Below, in pieces: positions 59,694 through 64,000 of a stretch of 64,000 nucleotides of DNA (the stretch's first letter is position 1; every line of letters begins with the position of its first letter). The position numbers and the translations under genes were made by a program. This stretch comes from MWBF01 sp040772005 (GTDB taxonomy: Bacteria > Chloroflexota > Anaerolineae > CG2-30-64-16), in contig JAXGYZ010000002.1 of NCBI GenBank assembly GCA_040772005.1, positions 806,001 through 870,000 of the forward strand, written 5' to 3'. The notes under the pieces were generated by a model. The model was not told the DNA's origin and made no database searches. It saw only the letters and a program-made list of their open reading frames with translations.

Positions 59694-60296
59694 TTATCGC
59701 AGTTGTTTGAGGATGCCGTCCAGCCGCGCGATGTCGAGCGACAGCAGCCGCGCCAGCTCCCGGCCCGCGGCAATCTTGTATGCTTCGTGCTGGTCGGGTG
59801 GCCGGGCATCCGCCGCGGCGCGCAGGGCCGCCACGACGAGCTGGTCCACCGGTGCATCCTGCGCGGCCAGCACAATGCGCAACCAGTCCGGCTCGGCTGT
59901 GAAGCGCACGAACTCAGCGCTGTTGCAGGAGAAGATGGGGTCCAGCGTGCGCGGCGGCTGCGGCGGCAGGCGCTGGATCATGGTGTTCCCGCGGCAGTAC
60001 CCGACGGTCAGCACATCGACGACCACCGGCACCTGGCGTTTCTGCCGCTGGTCCTCGATGATCTCAGCGCTCTCCACGCCCGCGGCGACGAGCTGGCGCA
60101 CGAACGCGTCATCCTCGATGGTGACACAGTAGATCAGCCCGTAGATGGTCTCGCCGTTGAGCATCCGCGCCTTGACGAGCTGGCCGAACTGCGGCACGAG
60201 CAGGTTCTGCTCGGTCGTCAGCTCCCGGCAGCCGACGGTGTAGCTCGCGGTCGTCGAGCGCAACACGCGGCCAATCTGCCTCTCTTCTCCGGTCAT
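59694..60296 (-). CDS. HAS-barrel-like protein of the NurA-HerA block
   Basis: 200 residues. Residues about 7-100 (IGRVLRSTTASYTVGCREL, FGQLVKARMLNGETIYGLIY) look like the beta-barrel found at the N-terminus of HerA and in F1-ATPase subunits. The rest is helical with no known motif, apart from a C-x14-C type spacing in GYCRGNTM ... FSCNSAE. It starts one base after the nurA stop, so expression is coupled. A role as an adaptor between NurA and HerA is inference from fold resemblance and position; no enzyme motif is seen. Confidence 0.65.
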   Translation of the reverse strand: MTGEERQIGRVLRSTTASYTVGCRELTTEQNLLVPQFGQLVKARMLNGETIYGLIYCVTIEDDAFVRQLVAAGVESAEIIEDQRQKRQVPVVVDVLTVGYCRGNTMIQRLPPQPPRTLDPIFSCNSAEFVRFTAEPDWLRIVLAAQDAPVDQLVVAALRAAADARPPDQHEAYKIAAGRELARLLSLDIARLDGILKQLR

Positions 60297-60297
60297 G

Positions 60298-61506
60298 TCA
60301 TCTCCTGTGTGAAGTCAACAGCTTGTTGGCAGCCTTCAACGAGATCTCCGGCATAATGCCGTTGCGCATCATCACCTGCGCCAGCATGGTTTCGAGGTCG
60401 GCCTTCTCGGCCTGGGTGACGACGGCCAGTTCGTGCGCTCGCGCCAGGACGTACGGGTAGCGCACGGGCTCGCAGTTAGCATACAACGCGGCTTGCGCGA
60501 TGTCCAGCTTCGCCGGATCCTGCGCGATCCAGCCGGGCACTTCCAGGCGGGCGACAGCCGCGTTGTCGACACCTGGCTGCCGCGCCATGTTAGCATACGC
60601 GAACGCAATGCGGTCGCCGCCGGACCGGTGTTGGTAGCGGTCATTCGTGTTGGAGTTCGGCTCGAACAGGCCCGTGCGGTGTGCGGGTGGCAGGCCGTTG
60701 AACAACATGCGGTCGGCGAGCTGCCTGAAACGGCCTTCGCGCAGCGTCTCACGGGTAATCTTCTCGATGGGCAGGCCGATGAGTTCAAGGATACGCAGCA
60801 CGTACGCGCTGCCGGGCTTGTCCACGTAGCCGACAGGGATCGCGCCGGCCTTGCGCAGCCGGGCCAGTTGCTGCACGAAGAAGTCGATTTCCTCGTTGAT
60901 GGCCTGGTTGTTCTCAGGGTTTGGCCGGATCCAGGGGAGCAGCGGGCCGTCGAGCACGCAGATGATGGGCACGGAGACATCGCCCCCGAGTCCTGCGCGT
61001 TCATCTTCGGCCAGCTTGGCCAGGGCCTCGATTTCGCGGCGGTTGCGCTGCGCGCTGACGTAATCTGCGCCTCGCATATCGCCGTTTTCGTCGTACAGCT
61101 CTTCGTCCGCGTAGAATACTTCGGGCGTGCTGCTCACCGTGGGCGCCTGTCCGGAGCCGCAACGGAACACGATCGTGCCGGTGTTCAGGAGGAAGTAAGC
61201 CGCGGCCGCGTGGCGGTCCGGGTAAATCTGGCTGCCGTCCGCCGCGATGAGCACGTAGCTGTCCGGCGCGTGCACGGGCGCAACCGTTTCGTCCAGCCGC
61301 TTGCCCCTGGGGATGGCCCCGCGGCGCCACTCGTCCACCTCGCGGGCGCGGGCAATCTTGCGCTCCAGTTCTTCTGTGACCTCCGCGTGCTGAATCAGCA
61401 GCTCGCGCGCCCGCGCGGAGCGGTCTTGCGCATCATCGCGGCGGCTGACCATGACGCGGCCCATCGCATCCATCTGGGTCGTCAGCTTGTTGAGTTCGAG
61501 CGTCAA
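60298..61506 (-). CDS. nurA: NurA-domain nuclease
   Basis: 402 residues. The NurA domain begins at VLIAADGSQIYPDRHA (catalytic Asp90) and includes CVLDGPLLPW and the later DRIAFAYANM and RLEVPGWI segments. NurA is the 5'-3' single- and double-strand nuclease partner of HerA. The start is TTG at 61506 with GGAGGGG upstream. It heads the minus-strand run nurA, HAS-barrel, SDR, herA, mre11-like and M14 gene. The promoter carries a candidate LexA site. Confidence 0.88.
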   Translation of the reverse strand: MTLELNKLTTQMDAMGRVMVSRRDDAQDRSARARELLIQHAEVTEELERKIARAREVDEWRRGAIPRGKRLDETVAPVHAPDSYVLIAADGSQIYPDRHAAAAYFLLNTGTIVFRCGSGQAPTVSSTPEVFYADEELYDENGDMRGADYVSAQRNRREIEALAKLAEDERAGLGGDVSVPIICVLDGPLLPWIRPNPENNQAINEEIDFFVQQLARLRKAGAIPVGYVDKPGSAYVLRILELIGLPIEKITRETLREGRFRQLADRMLFNGLPPAHRTGLFEPNSNTNDRYQHRSGGDRIAFAYANMARQPGVDNAAVARLEVPGWIAQDPAKLDIAQAALYANCEPVRYPYVLARAHELAVVTQAEKADLETMLAQVMMRNGIMPEISLKAANKLLTSHRR

Positions 61507-61520
61507 GGCCCCTCCCCCTC

Positions 61521-61572
61521 ATGCGAACAGATTTTCGCATACATTATAGACCAAAATACCCCGCAATGCCAA
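61521..61572 (-). promoter_or_regulatory. nurA promoter with overlapping LexA-like operator
   Basis: Minus strand TTGGCA (61567-61572), 18 bases, TATAAT (61543-61548). Immediately downstream is the palindrome ATGCGAACAGATTTTCGCAT (61521-61540). Its core CGAACAGATTTTCG matches 13 of 14 positions of the Gram-positive LexA box CGAACRNRYGTTYG. At this position it would overlap the transcription start and block initiation. Confidence 0.7.
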
Positions 61573-61576
61573 ACGA

Positions 61577-61605
61577 TTGACAAATGGCGCGCGCTAGCAT
61601 ACAAT
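61577..61605 (+). promoter_or_regulatory. Promoter of the PP2C-like/propeller gene
   Basis: TTGACA (61577-61582), 17 bases, TACAAT (61600-61605), giving a leader of about 55 bases with GAAGGAG before the ATG. It is divergent from the nurA promoter, with the two -35 regions five bases apart. Confidence 0.8.
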
Positions 61606-61667
61606 CCTGGTTGGCTGATGGCGGCCCGCAGCGGCTGAGAACAGCCTGGCTTCCGAAGGAGCTTCTC

Positions 61668-64000
61668 ATGCCAGAACCTCTTCGCACCACGATCGGACAG
61701 TTCAGTAGTTCAGGCGGACGGTGGCAGGCCCGCGCCGGAAATGTGCGCGCAGTCGAACCGGCCCCCGAGTTGCCCAGCGCGCAGCGCGGCAGCCTCTACA
61801 TCCTGGTCGAGGTCAGCGGGGCCGAGGGCGGTCATGCTGCGCTGTACCGCCAGATGTTGAATGCGGCGCAGACCGCGTTCTACGAGATGGGCGAGACGGT
61901 GGAAGGCGCGCTGCGCCAGGCCGTGCGCAGCGCGCACGCCGTCCTCCGTCGCGCCAACGAAGGCCTGCCGGAGGCACAGTGGCGTGCCGGCATGAGCCTG
62001 GTGGTGCGTTACGGCAGCCAACTGGTCATCGCCCAGGCTGGGCCGAGCCTGGTGCTTGTCAGCCACGAGCGCACAATTGACCAGTTCCCGGCCCAACTGG
62101 GCGCGTTCGGCCCGGCGCTCGGCGGCGAAGACCGGCCTGATGTCAACATCTACGACAGCACGGTCGAGCCGGGCAGCATGGTGCTGATGGCGCAGAGCGA
62201 CTGGCCGAACCAGGTCGCGCCCGAGGCGCTGGCCGTGGCCGCGGCCGCCTCCGGCGTGTCATTGGCGACCCAGTATCTCGGTCAACTGGCCGGAAACGCG
62301 GACTTGACCGCGCTGCTGATCGGTTTCACGCGCGATATCCCTGAGCTGCGCGATGAGGCCACGGCAGTGGTTGCGCCGCCGGGTGTGCCGGCGGAACCTG
62401 CTGAACCGCCCGTCGAGGAGCCGCCGCGACGTTCCATCTTCGGCGGCCGCCGGTTCGGAAAGAGCCGCCAAGCCGAGGAACCGGCAGACAAAGCCCCAGA
62501 GCCGGAGCCTGAAGAGACGCGCCCGCCGGCTTCCCCTGGGCAGGCCGCGCCGCCGGTGACGGAACCGCCGCCCGCAACCGTGCCTGCCACGCCGCGCATC
62601 GCTGCACCCCGCACCGCCGCGCCGCGCCCTGCCCAGCCGGAGGAGCCGGCTGCACCTTCATCCCGTTCATTCCGCTCGCCTTACGCGTCGGCCACCTGGG
62701 ATGCACCGCCCGCAGAGACGTCCGCGGTGCAGCCGCCGCGACCGGCGCGCGTCGAACCGGCTGGCACCTACCAACCGCCCGCGGCCACGACAGCTGTCGA
62801 ACCCGAAGCCGAGTATGCGGAAGAGGAGCTGGAAGAGGCCCCGCGGCGCAGTCCCTGGTGGCTGCTCATCGCGCTGGTCGTCATCCCCCTGCTGATTGCC
62901 GGCATCGTGCTGGCGATGTTGTATGGCCGCAGCAACGCAATCGACGCGCAGGTCCAGGAGAAGCTGGATGGTGCATCGAACATCATCACCCAGGCCGAAG
63001 CGATGACCGACGAAGCGGCCGCGATCCAGCATCTCGCGGGCGCGCGCGACTTCCTCGACCAGGTGATCGAACTGCGGCCGAACGACGAGCGGTTGGAGCC
63101 GGTCGAGACGCGCTACATCGACCTGCTTAACAAGCTGGAGCGCGTGACGCCCTTGTATGGCGTTGTGCCGCTGTGGGAGTTCCAGGAGGAGACGCGCCAG
63201 CTCGACCGGGTCCTGGTGAGCGGCGATGCCGTGTTCGCCCTGGACCACGGTCCCATGCGCGTGTACCGGTTCACCCGGTCCTCGCTCGGCGATAGCGTGA
63301 CCCCCGCGGACAAGCCCCTCATCAGCAAGGGCGAGCAGGTGGGCGAACTCGCGGTCGGTGACCTCGTGGACATGGCCTGGGTCGAGTCGGCCACCGCGGG
63401 CCAGCGGAGCAAGCTGGTCGTGCTGGACACCGCCGGCGGACTGGTCGGGTATGATGTCACCTGGGGTCCTGAGCGCCTGGCGCTGCCCGGCCGCGACCGG
63501 TGGGGCGAACCGCGTTTCACGCTGGGTTATGGCGGCAACCTGTACGTGGTGGATGTCGGCGCCAACCAGATCTGGCGCTATCGCCCGGCGGCCAACGGGT
63601 TCGGTGACCCGGAGCCTTACTTCGCTGAGGGAACGCAGGTCAACCTGTCCGGCCTGCAAGCGGTGGCAATCGACGGCAATATCTGGCTGCTCTACAGCGA
63701 CGGCCGCCTGCTCAAGTTCTTCGGCGGCCAGGGGCGGTCTTTCGTGTGGCAGGGCCTGCCCGGCGACCTGTCGGCGCCGACAGCCGTGGTGGTGCCCATC
63801 GAAGGCGACCGGCTGTACGTGGCCGACGCGGGCAACGGGCGCATCGTCGAGGCGACCAAAGAGGGCGTGTTCCTGCGCCAGTTCCGCGCCCGCGAGGGTG
63901 ACATCATCCGCAATCTGCGCAGCCTGTACCTCGACGAGGCAGGCTCGATGTTCTACGTCTTGACCCAGGATCAACTGTACAAGATCGACATTCCTGCTCC
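61668..64000 (+). CDS. PP2C-like domain, transmembrane and beta-propeller protein (3' end outside window)
   Basis: At least 777 residues, open at the window edge. Residues about 10-225 resemble a PP2C-like fold (LYILVEVSGAEGGHAALYRQ, MSLVVRYGSQLVIAQAGPSLVLV) but lack the Asp-rich metal motifs, so it is probably not an active phosphatase. A Pro/Ala/Glu-rich linker (about 230-395) leads to one membrane helix (397-421), then a helical spacer. NHL/YVTN-type propeller blades follow (GYGGNLYVVDVGANQIWRY, DRLYVADAGNGRIVEAT). Similar Chloroflexi proteins exist in my memory, but I cannot name a function. A sensor linking the cytosol to the surface is inference. Confidence 0.8.
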   Translation, partial: MPEPLRTTIGQFSSSGGRWQARAGNVRAVEPAPELPSAQRGSLYILVEVSGAEGGHAALYRQMLNAAQTAFYEMGETVEGALRQAVRSAHAVLRRANEGLPEAQWRAGMSLVVRYGSQLVIAQAGPSLVLVSHERTIDQFPAQLGAFGPALGGEDRPDVNIYDSTVEPGSMVLMAQSDWPNQVAPEALAVAAAASGVSLATQYLGQLAGNADLTALLIGFTRDIPELRDEATAVVAPPGVPAEPAEPPVEEPPRRSIFGGRRFGKSRQAEEPADKAPEPEPEETRPPASPGQAAPPVTEPPPATVPATPRIAAPRTAAPRPAQPEEPAAPSSRSFRSPYASATWDAPPAETSAVQPPRPARVEPAGTYQPPAATTAVEPEAEYAEEELEEAPRRSPWWLLIALVVIPLLIAGIVLAMLYGRSNAIDAQVQEKLDGASNIITQAEAMTDEAAAIQHLAGARDFLDQVIELRPNDERLEPVETRYIDLLNKLERVTPLYGVVPLWEFQEETRQLDRVLVSGDAVFALDHGPMRVYRFTRSSLGDSVTPADKPLISKGEQVGELAVGDLVDMAWVESATAGQRSKLVVLDTAGGLVGYDVTWGPERLALPGRDRWGEPRFTLGYGGNLYVVDVGANQIWRYRPAANGFGDPEPYFAEGTQVNLSGLQAVAIDGNIWLLYSDGRLLKFFGGQGRSFVWQGLPGDLSAPTAVVVPIEGDRLYVADAGNGRIVEATKEGVFLRQFRAREGDIIRNLRSLYLDEAGSMFYVLTQDQLYKIDIPA

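Noticed and set aside
56902..61506. HerA-NurA as an antiphage island
   Set aside because: Neighbours are housekeeping genes and the promoter looks damage-controlled. No hallmark defence partner (Sir2, DUF4297, Argonaute) is present.

Overview
This is a GC-rich, gene-dense 64 kb bacterial window with about 43 protein-coding genes, no rRNA or tRNA gene that I can see, no CRISPR array and no insertion sequence. The gene set suggests a Chloroflexota (Anaerolineae-like) genome. It combines a DnaD/DnaI-type helicase-loading operon, HrcA/CIRCE control of groSL, an S-box (SAM-I) riboswitch, a HerA-NurA-Mre11 set, very large multi-span GT-C-like proteins, frequent TTG/GTG starts and promoters of the form TGTGG-TATAAT. 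The phylum call is inference from this gene set, not from a marker tree.

Layout. 1-4.1 kb: a truncated DnaQ-DinG exonuclease-helicase, a TrmH/SpoU RNA methyltransferase and a convergent secreted Asp-box protein with a PEP-CTERM-like tail. 4.2-8 kb: pyrG behind a strong leader hairpin, then yebC-ruvC-ruvA. 8.2-15 kb: a SAM-cycle block headed by a SAM-I riboswitch (mtnA, orphan DNA methyltransferase, a four-helix-bundle/IVP gene, a PfkB kinase that is probably an adenosine kinase, ahcY, metK). 15.2-23 kb: surface-sugar genes (GDP-6-deoxyhexose reductase, gmd, phosphohexomutase, tatD, polyprenyl diphosphate synthase, GT2 and GT4 glycosyltransferases). 23-39.8 kb: seven consecutive, mostly overlapping genes for large polytopic GT-C-like proteins whose C-termini carry one to three copies of a shared beta-rich module. 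39.9-45.8 kb: an O-antigen-ligase-like protein, then a partner-switching set (STAS antagonist, HATPase anti-sigma kinase, four-GAF PP2C phosphatase) and a PHP phosphoesterase. 46-48.9 kb: a small secreted protein and groSL with CIRCE. 48.9-52.4 kb: dnaB, a DnaD-like gene and a helicase-loader gene encoding two complete AAA+ domains. 52.5-61.5 kb, minus strand: bifunctional nuclease, GNAT, M14 carboxypeptidase, Mre11/SbcD-like nuclease, HerA, SDR, HAS-barrel-like protein and NurA, headed by a candidate LexA box. 61.6 kb to the end: a truncated PP2C-like/transmembrane/beta-propeller protein.

The most unusual signal is not one gene but a dense set of short palindromic repeat families. They fill intergenic gaps, supply the stop codons of at least five genes, and lie in frame inside the glycosyltransferase genes. 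Inside the polytopic proteins every one falls in a hydrophilic loop between predicted membrane helices. Two different proteins carry the same nine-residue peptide because the same repeat is read in the same frame. Homologous loops of two neighbouring paralogues both carry repeats. This resembles the coding palindromic elements of Rickettsia. One family of these repeats also frames the four-helix-bundle gene, in a layout like the intervening sequences of 23S rRNA genes.
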